From assembly GCA_002452335.1 (NCBI GenBank), contig DKFJ01000007.1, positions 1 to 64,000 on the forward strand: a stretch of 64,000 nt of DNA, in the 5' to 3' direction. The notes beneath the pieces are model-generated. The model did not search any database and was not told the origin of the DNA. It saw nothing but the letters and a program-made list of their open reading frames with translations. Numbering within the stretch: position 1 is the first letter of the stretch; each line of letters begins with the position of its first letter. Of the stretch, positions 31,624 to 39,671 are shown one piece after another. Origin of the DNA: Deferribacteraceae bacterium UBA6799 (lineage in GTDB: Bacteria; Chrysiogenota; Deferribacteres; Deferribacterales; Geovibrionaceae). The translations under genes were made by a program, and so were the position numbers.

Positions 31624-32865
31624 TTGAACACAGCCCGGTTTGACATTATTGAGATCATCCAGAAAGAACTTATCAGAATCGAGTTCCAGCCTATCCTCAG
31701 TTTGAAACTAAAAAAAGCAGTCGGCGTGGAGGCTCTGTGCAGAGGCATCAACCCGAAAGACAGAACAGTGATATCCCCGATAACCCTGTTCGAAGAGGCG
31801 GCTAAACTCGGCGTTGTCATTGATCTGGACAGGCTTTGCAGAAAAACCGCGATGAAAGAGTTCGCCAAACTCCCTAACCATGAGTCTCTGGTTCTTTTTC
31901 TTAACTTCGACGCTTCTGTTCTGGACAGCATAAAAGAGGACGAAAAATCATGCACCGTTATGTATGCCGATGAGGCAGGACTGAACTATCATAATATAGC
32001 CGTTGAGATACTTGAGTCAAAAATAGAAAACAACAAAAAACTGGAAATAATCACGGAAAGATATTCCTCTCTGGGAATGTTCGTGGTGCTGGACGACTTC
32101 GGCGCCCTCCACTCCAACCTGAACAGACTGGTAATATCAAAACCGGATATCATCAAAATAGACAGAAGCCTGATTCACAACGTCAGTCAGAGCTATTATC
32201 AGCAGTCGATCATCAAGTCGATCATAGATCTGGGCAAGAAGATAGGCTCGCTCACACTGGCTGAGGGAGTGGAGACCAAAGAGGATGTTCTGAAGTGTCA
32301 CGAGCTGGGCGCTGATCTGTTCCAGGGATTTTTCTTTTCCAGACCGCAGAACATAGAATGCCTGTCCACCATCTGCTGCAAGACGCTGATGGAGGAGATC
32401 ACATACGAGATAAAGGACTACATGGCTGTCAATCTGGAACAGAAAAGATTCCAGTACAACAACTTTGAAAATATCCTGAACAAGATAATGGACGAAATAG
32501 CCGCGTCTCCGGTGGAATACTATAACGGAATAATGAACAAATCCGTCATTACCTACAAAGACATAGAGTGCATTTACATTCTGGATGAGTTCGGTGTTCA
32601 GGTGGGCAATACCGTCTGCGGGTTCGACATTCCGGAGAACGAGCACAGCCTCTTTCATCCGTCACGATCCGGAGCCGACCACTCTCTGAAGGAATATTTT
32701 TACTTTATAAACAGCTTACAGTTATCATCATATTATACAGACCCGTATATCTCTCTGGCCACAGGGATGCTTTGCAGAACAATGGCGAAAAAGTTTGAAA
32801 ACGGGCAGAACGAATATATCCTCTGCATCGACTTTATCGACAGCAGAGCCTGCAACCTTCTCTAG
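31624..32865 (+). CDS. EAL-domain protein with C-terminal Cache/PAS-like domain (second of tandem pair)
   Basis: A 413-residue paralogue of the preceding protein with the same layout. EAL motifs are VEALCRG, FLNFDAS, VEILESKIEN, LDDFGALHSN, IKIDRSLIH, LAEGVET and FQGFFFSRP; the C-terminal domain has DHSLKEYFYFINSL and YYTDPYISLATGMLCRTM. The start is TTG 31624 with GGAG seven bases upstream. The shared HSN variant and domain order show a tandem duplication followed by divergence, perhaps to sense different signals while both degrade c-di-GMP. It ends tail-to-tail with the cardiolipin synthase gene (four-base overlap). Confidence 0.82.
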   Translation: MNTARFDIIEIIQKELIRIEFQPILSLKLKKAVGVEALCRGINPKDRTVISPITLFEEAAKLGVVIDLDRLCRKTAMKEFAKLPNHESLVLFLNFDASVLDSIKEDEKSCTVMYADEAGLNYHNIAVEILESKIENNKKLEIITERYSSLGMFVVLDDFGALHSNLNRLVISKPDIIKIDRSLIHNVSQSYYQQSIIKSIIDLGKKIGSLTLAEGVETKEDVLKCHELGADLFQGFFFSRPQNIECLSTICCKTLMEEITYEIKDYMAVNLEQKRFQYNNFENILNKIMDEIAASPVEYYNGIMNKSVITYKDIECIYILDEFGVQVGNTVCGFDIPENEHSLFHPSRSGADHSLKEYFYFINSLQLSSYYTDPYISLATGMLCRTMAKKFENGQNEYILCIDFIDSRACNLL

Positions 32866-34253
32866 AGCACCGGACTGAGAGTTCTGCATACACCTTCAAA
32901 CACCCTGATAAAAAACTGTCTGTTCTTAACATATTCATAAGGTATTTTTTCCGAAGCGGCTATGTAGCTCTCTATCATACGGAAGACATCCGCCGCGAAC
33001 CTGTCCGAGTAAATCATAAGATTCAGCTCAAAATTCAGCTTAAAACTTCTGGCATCCATATTGGATGATCCTATTGTGACCCATCTGCCGTCTATCAGAA
33101 TCATTTTTGCGTGCAGCATAGTTCCTTTTGTCTCATATATCTCAACACCGGAGGCTATCAATTCCTCATAATATGACCGTCCGGCGGCGGCGGCGAAAGG
33201 ATGGTTGTTCTTTCCCGGTACTATTATGCGCACCTTAAGCCCCTGCATGGCGATATTCTTCAGAGTCTCTATTATCGGCTGGTTAGGCACCAGATACGGG
33301 GTGATGATGTCGATACTCACCTCCGCCCTGTTCATAGCGGAGAATATGGAGTCATATATCATCGGAGTTGTCTGATGAGGTCCCGAAGGGATCACATGCA
33401 CAGTCTGGTCACCGGACGTCTGTTCAGCGCCTTCCGTAAGCGTGTCGGAGATATCGCCTCCTCTGGCAAACATCCAGTCCTCGGCAAAATAACAGGCAAT
33501 AGCGTTAACGGCGTCTCCTTCCAGTCTCAGGTGGGCGTCAGACCATTTCGCTGTTTCAGCGTATTCGTCACCGATATTCATCCCGCCTGTGTATGCGCAC
33601 CTGCCGTCTATGACCGCTATCTTTCTGTGGTTGCGGAAATTAACACGGGAGGCGGTTCTTAGCCCGAACGGAGAATGAAATACCGCCGTCTGAACTCCGG
33701 ACTGTCTGAGTTTTTTCAAAAGCCCTGTGAACATCAGCCCCATAGAGCCCCAGCCGTCCACCATGAAATATACGCTGACACCCTCCTCTGCCTTCTTCAT
33801 CAGCAGATCCGCTATTTTTTTGCCGGTTTTGTCGTTTCGAAAGAGATAATATTCCATCAGGATATATTTCTTAGCGTTCTCTATATCATTTTCCAGAAGG
33901 GAATATTTTTCAGAAGCATCGGTGATCAGACGGAGATTTCTGCACAGCACAGGCTGCATGCCTGTCACCTGCGTAATTATCTCTCCCATTCTGCCGCCGT
34001 TATATTCTGCGTTCTCCGCCTGTTTATAATCGAGGAACGGATAGCGCTTCATCCTTTTTTCCACTATGTTGCGCAGTCTGGGGTTGCCGAATATGAGATA
34101 TGCCAGAGAACCGATCACAGGAAAGAATATGACCGCCATCACCCAGGAGAAGTTGGCTCTCGCCTCTCTTCTGCCGGAAAGTATTATCAGCACAAGGATC
34201 AGCGAAAAAACCTCAACAACATAGGTCAGAACAAGATTTATAGTATCTCCCAT
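32862..34253 (-). CDS. Cardiolipin synthase (PLD superfamily)
   Basis: A 463-residue membrane enzyme that makes cardiolipin from phosphatidylglycerol. There are two N-terminal membrane segments (about 5-58) and two phospholipase D HKD motifs: HRKIAVIDGRCAYTGG (about 222) and HAKMILIDGRWVTIGSSN (about 398). Order and length match bacterial ClsA-type synthases. The start overlaps the stop of the radical SAM gene by one base, so the two are translationally linked; the reason is unclear. Confidence 0.92.
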   Translation of the reverse strand: MGDTINLVLTYVVEVFSLILVLIILSGRREARANFSWVMAVIFFPVIGSLAYLIFGNPRLRNIVEKRMKRYPFLDYKQAENAEYNGGRMGEIITQVTGMQPVLCRNLRLITDASEKYSLLENDIENAKKYILMEYYLFRNDKTGKKIADLLMKKAEEGVSVYFMVDGWGSMGLMFTGLLKKLRQSGVQTAVFHSPFGLRTASRVNFRNHRKIAVIDGRCAYTGGMNIGDEYAETAKWSDAHLRLEGDAVNAIACYFAEDWMFARGGDISDTLTEGAEQTSGDQTVHVIPSGPHQTTPMIYDSIFSAMNRAEVSIDIITPYLVPNQPIIETLKNIAMQGLKVRIIVPGKNNHPFAAAAGRSYYEELIASGVEIYETKGTMLHAKMILIDGRWVTIGSSNMDARSFKLNFELNLMIYSDRFAADVFRMIESYIAASEKIPYEYVKNRQFFIRVFEGVCRTLSPVL

Positions 34254-35164
34254 TAAAAGTTTTTCCCCTGAAACAGTCCGTGTTCTTTCATATATGCCTC
34301 CAGCTTAGCGGTGAACGCGCTCTTGCTCTCCGGCCACATCGGAGCTATCAGAGTGTCTCCGGCGGCGTCTCCCACTATTCTGGACACCACCATATCCGGC
34401 GACAGATATGTTATAGCCTCCGCCAGAACTGAAATATATTCATCCTCGCTCTGAAGCATAATTTTACCAGCCAGATACATTTCCGACATCTGTGTCCGCT
34501 TCACTATGTGAAGATGGTGGAATTTGACAGAATGAACGCCAAGCTCACTGCACAGCTTAACAGAGTTTAGCATATCTTCTCTGGTGTCGCCCGGAAGTCC
34601 GAAAATAATATGAGCGCAGGTCTTTATACCGTGTTCATGCGTCATTCTGACGGCGTTCACAAACTCGTCTTTGGTATGTCCCCTGTTTATTATCTTCAGC
34701 GTATTGTCATTAGCGGACTGAAGCCCGTATTCCAGAACCACGTCATATTTCTGATTAAGCTCAGCAAAATATGCCAGCTTCTCCTCATCTATCACATCCG
34801 GTCTGGTGCCGACATATAAAGCGACTATGCCGTCGTCTGTCAGCGAAGCCTCCACCCTCTTTCTGATGGTATCCAGATCAGAATAAGTGTTGGAGTATGA
34901 CTGAAAGTAAATTATGTATTTTTCGATGCCTTTTGACCGCAGTTTTGCAATCTTCGACAGCGCCTGTTCCCTGATCCCGTTTTCAGCTTTCTGCGTAAAC
35001 GAATCCACGTTACAGTAAATGCACCCTCCCACACCCTTATTCCCGTCACGGTTAGGACATGTAAAACCAGCGTCAATAGATACTTTGCGCACCTTGCCGT
35101 TATATTTATTCTTAAGATATGTGTTAAGCGATTGATAAAACTCTGTGGCTGCGTTATTTTTCAT
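34253..35164 (-). CDS. TIGR01212/YhcC-family radical SAM protein
   Basis: A 303-residue radical SAM protein of the YhcC type. Cys residues lie in FTCPNRDGNKGVGGCIYCNVDSF (CxxxxxxxxxxCxxC spacing seen in this family), followed by YFQSYSNTY, VGTRPDVIDEEKL, LEYGLQSANDNTL, HIIFGLPGDT and FHHLHIVKRTQM. The reaction of the family is not established; relatives such as Elp3 modify tRNA. The gene starts at ATG 35164 behind a 22-bp perfect palindrome. Confidence 0.88.
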   Translation of the reverse strand: MKNNAATEFYQSLNTYLKNKYNGKVRKVSIDAGFTCPNRDGNKGVGGCIYCNVDSFTQKAENGIREQALSKIAKLRSKGIEKYIIYFQSYSNTYSDLDTIRKRVEASLTDDGIVALYVGTRPDVIDEEKLAYFAELNQKYDVVLEYGLQSANDNTLKIINRGHTKDEFVNAVRMTHEHGIKTCAHIIFGLPGDTREDMLNSVKLCSELGVHSVKFHHLHIVKRTQMSEMYLAGKIMLQSEDEYISVLAEAITYLSPDMVVSRIVGDAAGDTLIAPMWPESKSAFTAKLEAYMKEHGLFQGKNF

Positions 35165-35205
35165 AAATATTCTTCTTTACTTTTTATTATGAGACTATAT
35201 ATAAC

Positions 35206-35227
35206 ATACTATCATTAATGATAGTAT
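35206..35227. promoter_or_regulatory. 22-bp perfect palindrome between divergent genes
   Basis: ATACTATCATT (35206-35216) is followed directly by its exact reverse complement (35217-35227). It lies between the radical SAM gene and the PAS-GGDEF-EAL gene, where a dimeric regulator could act on both. No T-tract makes it a terminator. Confidence 0.55.
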
Positions 35228-35261
35228 CTGTTAACAGAATATACGAACTGTCGGAGATATA

Positions 35262-36981
35262 ATGCCTGATTCATATTCTATTGTTACATTTATTTTCTTT
35301 CTTTTGGCAGTACAAATTTTGTCCTCTGCCGCATTCACCGTGTATTATCTCAGACAAAAGAACAAAAACGCTGACTCAGCAAAAAAACTGGCAGCGGCGA
35401 ATGTTAAGATACAGCAATATCTTAACGCTGTTGACGCATCCAATATGATGTGCATATCCTCCGCCGACGGCATAATGAAATATATAAACAAATCATATCT
35501 GGACGTGGTCGGCTACAGTTTTGACGAGATAGTGGGAAACAAGTTTGAAACTCTCGCTCACCCTGATACTGACATGAGTGTGTATGACAAACTCTTCGAA
35601 ACTCTTCAGCAGGGAAATATATGGTCCGGAACCATGCTGAACAAAACGAAGAACGGCGGAACAGTCTATCTGGAAACCTCTGTTGTGCCTATAAAAGACG
35701 AAAACGGCAAGATCATAGAATATCTCTCTATCAGAAAAGATATCACCCCGCTGATAAACCAGCAGGATCAGATCAGAAAACAATACACAGACCCGCTCAC
35801 AGGATTTCCGAACAGAACTAAAATGAGACGTGATCTCGAAGAGATAGAGAATCCGGCTCTGGCAATCATCAACATAGACGGATTCAGCACCATCAACGCC
35901 TATTACGGTCTGGAGACCGGAGACGAGATACTGGTGAAATTCGCCAACCTTCTCCGCTCCAAAACACCCGAATCAATGACCACCTACAGGCTAAGCGGAG
36001 ACGAATTCGCCATTGTCGGCAGGTCTGTCACCGATATAGACGATTTTAATCAGTTCATGAGAAACATGCTTCATGAAGTCACAGAGACGACTTTTTTCAG
36101 CCGTGAACACGAAATGGTGCTCAACCTCACAGCCGGCACAGCCATCGGGGGCGACAACCTGCTGATCAAAGCAGGCATGGCTATCAAGCACGCCAGACTG
36201 AACAATAAGAACCTGATGACCTATTCTGACGTTCAGATTTTTACTGAAAAACTGAAAGATACAGTTCAATACTCCACTGCGCTCAGAAACGCCGTGAAAG
36301 AGAGCAGAGTTGTTCCGCATTTTCAGCCGATAGCAGACGCTCAGAAAGGCACCATATACAAATATGAGGCGCTCATGCGCATACAGGACGACAAGGGAGG
36401 TTTTCTGCCCCCCCCTGTGCTTTCTGGAACTGTCCAAGCAGCTTAAGCTCTATAACGGGCTGTCTGCCATCATGGTGCAGAAATCTATAGAAAAGATAAT
36501 AGACAACGACGTTCACATCACCATCAACTTCGACAAAGAGGACGTGGTGAATAAAAAGATACACAACACACTCTTTACGCTGATCCGTGAAAACAACCTT
36601 CAGGGCAGGATCACCATAGAGATAACAGAATCAGAAGGTATGGACAACCTGAGCGAGCTGGCGGCCTTTATCAGCAGCGCCAAACAGGAGGGATGTCTCA
36701 TCGCCATAGATGATTTCGGCACCGGTTACTCCAATTTCATGTATATCCTCTCCCTGCAGCCGGATTATCTGAAAATAGACGGATCCATCACCCGCCAGAT
36801 AATGGAATCAGCCCGTGCCAGACTGCTCACAGAAACGATAGTGGCCATGTGCAGACGGGCAAATATCAGAACCATTGCTGAGTTCGTCTCATCAGAAGAA
36901 ATCTATCAGGCGGTAAAAGAGATAGGCGTGGACTATGTTCAGGGCTATCATTTCGGAAAACCTGAACAGCATTTTCAATAA
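35262..36981 (+). pseudogene. PAS-GGDEF-EAL protein split by a frameshift at a C8 tract
   Basis: One gene in two frames. Frame 1 (35262-36446) encodes a membrane segment (about 6-28), a PAS domain (about 48-165), a GGDEF domain with LSGDEFAI, and the beginning of an EAL domain (KYEALMRIQDDKGGFLPP). At a run of eight C (36408-36415) the frame shifts. The rest of the EAL domain continues in another frame to 36981 (CFLELSKQLKLYN, NFDKED, IEITESEG, IDDFGTGYSN, LKIDGSI, VQGYHFGKP). With seven C the frame would be continuous and about 572 residues long. Possibilities are a sequencing error, a phase-variable switch or real loss. All motifs otherwise look intact. Confidence 0.85.
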
Positions 36982-37064
36982 TTTCAATTAAATCGCTTCC
37001 TTTTCTTGTATTTCTCAGCCGGATGATTTAAATTATTTTCACATACCACCAAACGAGGATTGTC

Positions 37065-37247
37065 ATGATAAAAAAAGAACTTCTCGATGTTCTCGCATGC
37101 CCTAAATGCAAAGGCGCCGTAAGAGTTTCCAAAAACGAGGAGTACATCGTCTGCGACTCATGCAGACTGCTGTACGAGATCAGAGAAGACATCCCTGTGA
37201 TGCTGATGGACGAGGCAAAGCAGGTTGAAGATACCAGCGGTTACTAG
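37065..37247 (+). CDS. Trm112/UPF0434-family small zinc-ribbon protein
   Basis: A 60-residue protein with LLDVLACPKCKGAVRV and YIVCDSCRLLYEIREDIPVMLMDEA, the complete UPF0434 (YcaR) pattern with two CxxC pairs for zinc. Related Trm112 proteins activate methyltransferases. It starts at ATG 37065 and stops three bases before the nnr gene, heading the long plus-strand operon. Confidence 0.9.
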   Translation: MIKKELLDVLACPKCKGAVRVSKNEEYIVCDSCRLLYEIREDIPVMLMDEAKQVEDTSGY

Positions 37248-37250
37248 GCT

Positions 37251-38771
37251 ATGGAAATACTTTCATCTGCCCAGATGTCGGCAGCGGATGCCTATACCAT
37301 AAACGAGCTGGGCATTCCCTCCGCCGTGCTGATGGAGAACGCCGCCTCATCATTTGTGTCGCATCTGCTGGAAAAATATCCTGATATCTCATCTGCCGCT
37401 GTGGCCGCTGGCGCGGGAAACAACGGCGGTGACGGACTGGCAATCGCCCGTCTGCTGGACAATGCGGGTATACACACCGACATTTATCTGGCCTGCCCCG
37501 CTGAAAAACTGAAAGGCGATGCCCTCATCAATTTTAACATACTTACAAAATATCCCGTAAATATCTTCACAGTGGAAGAGGACGATATCCCTGTGTTCGA
37601 CAATTACGACATCACGATAGACGCGCTGTTCGGCACAGGGCTCACACGCCCGCTGACCGGATTTTATGAAGAGCTGGTGAACAGCATAAACCTGACCTCT
37701 GCGCTCATAGCCTCTGTGGATATTCCCAGCGGTCTCTCCGGAGACACATGGGAGATCATAGGAACATGCGTGGACGCTGACCTCACCGTAACATTCGGCA
37801 GACCGAAATATCCCCACATAATGTTCCCCGCCAGAAAAATGTGCGGAGAGGTGGCGGTAGCCGATATTTCCATCCCCGACTTTGCCGTGGATACAGTGGG
37901 CTGCGATACTTTTCTGCTGACTCCGGACAGTCTCCCTCTGATGACGGAGAGAGAACCGGACAGCCACAAGGGACACTTCGGACACGCCGTGATAATAGGC
38001 GGAAGCGAAGGAAAATCCGGAGCGGCTTTCATGGCGTCCATGTCATGCGCCAGAACAGGAGCAGGACTGACCACACTGGCAGTTCCCGGCGGGCTGATAT
38101 CCGCCGCCGAATCGGTTAATCCTGAGATAATGTCCATAGCCGTGGGCAAAGGCGCCTATTTTGACATGTCCGATACGGACAGGATATTAAAGTTTCTGAA
38201 AGGTAAAACCGTGGCGTCCATAGGAATGGGGCTTGGCACGGATGAGCAGACAGGTATGTTCGTGAACTATCTGATAAAAAATACCGATATACCCTTTGTA
38301 ATAGACGCTGACGGGATCAATCTGCTCAGCAAGGATATACTGCCCTTTCTGAAAGGCAGAGGCATCATAACCCCCCACATAGGCGAGTTCGCCCGCATGA
38401 TGGAGACAGACACATCCGATGTTATGAAGAACCGTCTGGAGCTTGCCAGGTGCATGGCGGTACAGTACGGCATCATAGTGGTGCTGAAGAGCGCCGACAC
38501 AGTGATAGCACTTCCCAACGGACGGATATTCGTAGATATATCAGGCACCCCCGCCCTGTCCAAAGGCGGCAGCGGAGACTGTCTGACAGGAATAATCACA
38601 GGGTTCATATCTCAGGGGTTCGACATGGATTTCGCCTGCCTGCTCGGGTGCTACACCCTCGGCAGGACAGCAGAGATAGTTTCCTCTGACATGAACGAAC
38701 GCTCTGTGATGACAACAGATATAATAAATAACATTCACAAGACATTAGATGAACTTGAAGAAAACAGTTAA
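37251..38771 (+). CDS. nnr: Bifunctional NAD(P)H-hydrate epimerase/dehydratase
   Basis: A 506-residue repair enzyme for hydrated NADH and NADPH. The N-terminal YjeF_N epimerase domain (1-215) has AGAGNNGGDGLAIARLL, DALFGTGLTRPL and ASVDIPSGLSGDT. The C-terminal ribokinase-like dehydratase (about 225-500) has HAVIIGGSEGKSGAAFMAS, ADGINLL, TPHIGEFARM and KGGSGDCLTGIITG, where the Asp is catalytic. Both halves are intact. It overlaps tsaE by 23 bases. Confidence 0.94.
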   Translation: MEILSSAQMSAADAYTINELGIPSAVLMENAASSFVSHLLEKYPDISSAAVAAGAGNNGGDGLAIARLLDNAGIHTDIYLACPAEKLKGDALINFNILTKYPVNIFTVEEDDIPVFDNYDITIDALFGTGLTRPLTGFYEELVNSINLTSALIASVDIPSGLSGDTWEIIGTCVDADLTVTFGRPKYPHIMFPARKMCGEVAVADISIPDFAVDTVGCDTFLLTPDSLPLMTEREPDSHKGHFGHAVIIGGSEGKSGAAFMASMSCARTGAGLTTLAVPGGLISAAESVNPEIMSIAVGKGAYFDMSDTDRILKFLKGKTVASIGMGLGTDEQTGMFVNYLIKNTDIPFVIDADGINLLSKDILPFLKGRGIITPHIGEFARMMETDTSDVMKNRLELARCMAVQYGIIVVLKSADTVIALPNGRIFVDISGTPALSKGGSGDCLTGIITGFISQGFDMDFACLLGCYTLGRTAEIVSSDMNERSVMTTDIINNIHKTLDELEENS

Positions 38772-39168
38772 CAGCGAGGAAGAGACTAAGGAATTCGCCT
38801 TTGAAGTGGCGGAGATGCTCAGAGGCAGCGTTGTTCTGATGAACGGCAATCTGGGCGCGGGAAAAACTTTCTTCGTGAAATGTGTAGCCGAATATTTCGG
38901 ATGCGGCGAGGTATCCAGCCCCACATTCACCCTGCATCACAGATATGACGGGAATGTAACCATAAGACACTTCGACCTGTACCGTCTGGAGAATTTTGCC
39001 GAGCTGGAAAATATAGACTTTTTCGGTATCATAGAGAGCGGCGACACCTGCTTCGTGGAGTGGGCAGATAAATTTAATCTGCATGATGAGCTTGAAAAAT
39101 ATATCGAAATCACTATAACTGTTATAAACAAAAACGAGCGTATATTTGAAATGGTGACAAAAGAATGA
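38749..39168 (+). CDS. tsaE: TsaE, tRNA t6A-modification ATPase
   Basis: A 139-residue P-loop protein required for N6-threonylcarbamoyl-adenosine formation with TsaB/TsaD. Walker A is NGNLGAGKTFF, then SSPTFTLHHRY, FDLYRLE and FVEWADKF, the standard TsaE series. It begins inside nnr (23-base overlap) and overlaps the next gene by four bases, so these are translated as a coupled run. Genes tsaB and tsaD are not in the window. Confidence 0.93.
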   Translation: MNLKKTVNSEEETKEFAFEVAEMLRGSVVLMNGNLGAGKTFFVKCVAEYFGCGEVSSPTFTLHHRYDGNVTIRHFDLYRLENFAELENIDFFGIIESGDTCFVEWADKFNLHDELEKYIEITITVINKNERIFEMVTKE

Positions 39169-39398
39169 TGAAACCCGAAATTTGCCCCTATTGCGGGGAA
39201 AGAAGGCTGGAAGAACTTCAGCCCACAGAGATAATGGTAGACGACATGCTCTGGACCATATACCACTATGAGTGCCAGTTCTGCACCGAGGTCTTTGACA
39301 AGATAATAACCGAGGGCGAGCTTCAGTACGACATAATGGCGGACGGCGAAGACTATGACATAAACGAGGATGACGGTGAAAAAAAATTCAGAAACTGA
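39165..39398 (+). CDS. Small CxxC-containing protein
   Basis: A 77-residue protein with two CxxC pairs (EICPYCGERR at 6-14 and YECQFCTEVF at about 35-44) that could bind zinc, then an acidic tail. No function is known to me. It overlaps tsaE by four bases (ATGA) and the next gene by 29 bases, supporting that it is a real operon member. Confidence 0.6.
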   Translation: MMKPEICPYCGERRLEELQPTEIMVDDMLWTIYHYECQFCTEVFDKIITEGELQYDIMADGEDYDINEDDGEKKFRN

Positions 39399-39648
39399 TC
39401 TCGTAGAAAGCATGACGGAAGATGAGATGCAGAGGGTCATGCTCCTTAAAAGCGGACTGGAAGATCTGAATCTCGTACTTCAGGAGATAGAGGACACATA
39501 CCTGAAACTCGCTGAAGTGGGCATCACCGAGACCGAGAAGAAAAATCAGCGTCTCAGACTCTTTGCTCTGGAGAAATATCTGTCCGAGCTGAATACTAAA
39601 GTGAACACAGCGCTGGGCAGCGAGAGCGACAGGCAAAAACTTTCTTAA
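39370..39648 (+). CDS. Small helical protein, hypothetical
   Basis: A 92-residue, acidic, helical protein (MQRVMLLKSGLEDLNLVLQEIEDTYLKLAEVG) that I do not recognise. The first possible start is ATG 39370; GTG 39376, five bases after GAGGA, is an equally good choice. It lies between the CxxC protein and valS, with 23 bases to the latter. Coiled-coil interaction is the only visible feature. Confidence 0.5.
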   Translation: MTVKKNSETDLVESMTEDEMQRVMLLKSGLEDLNLVLQEIEDTYLKLAEVGITETEKKNQRLRLFALEKYLSELNTKVNTALGSESDRQKLS

Positions 39649-39671
39649 ATAATCACGGAGACTTAAGCCAC

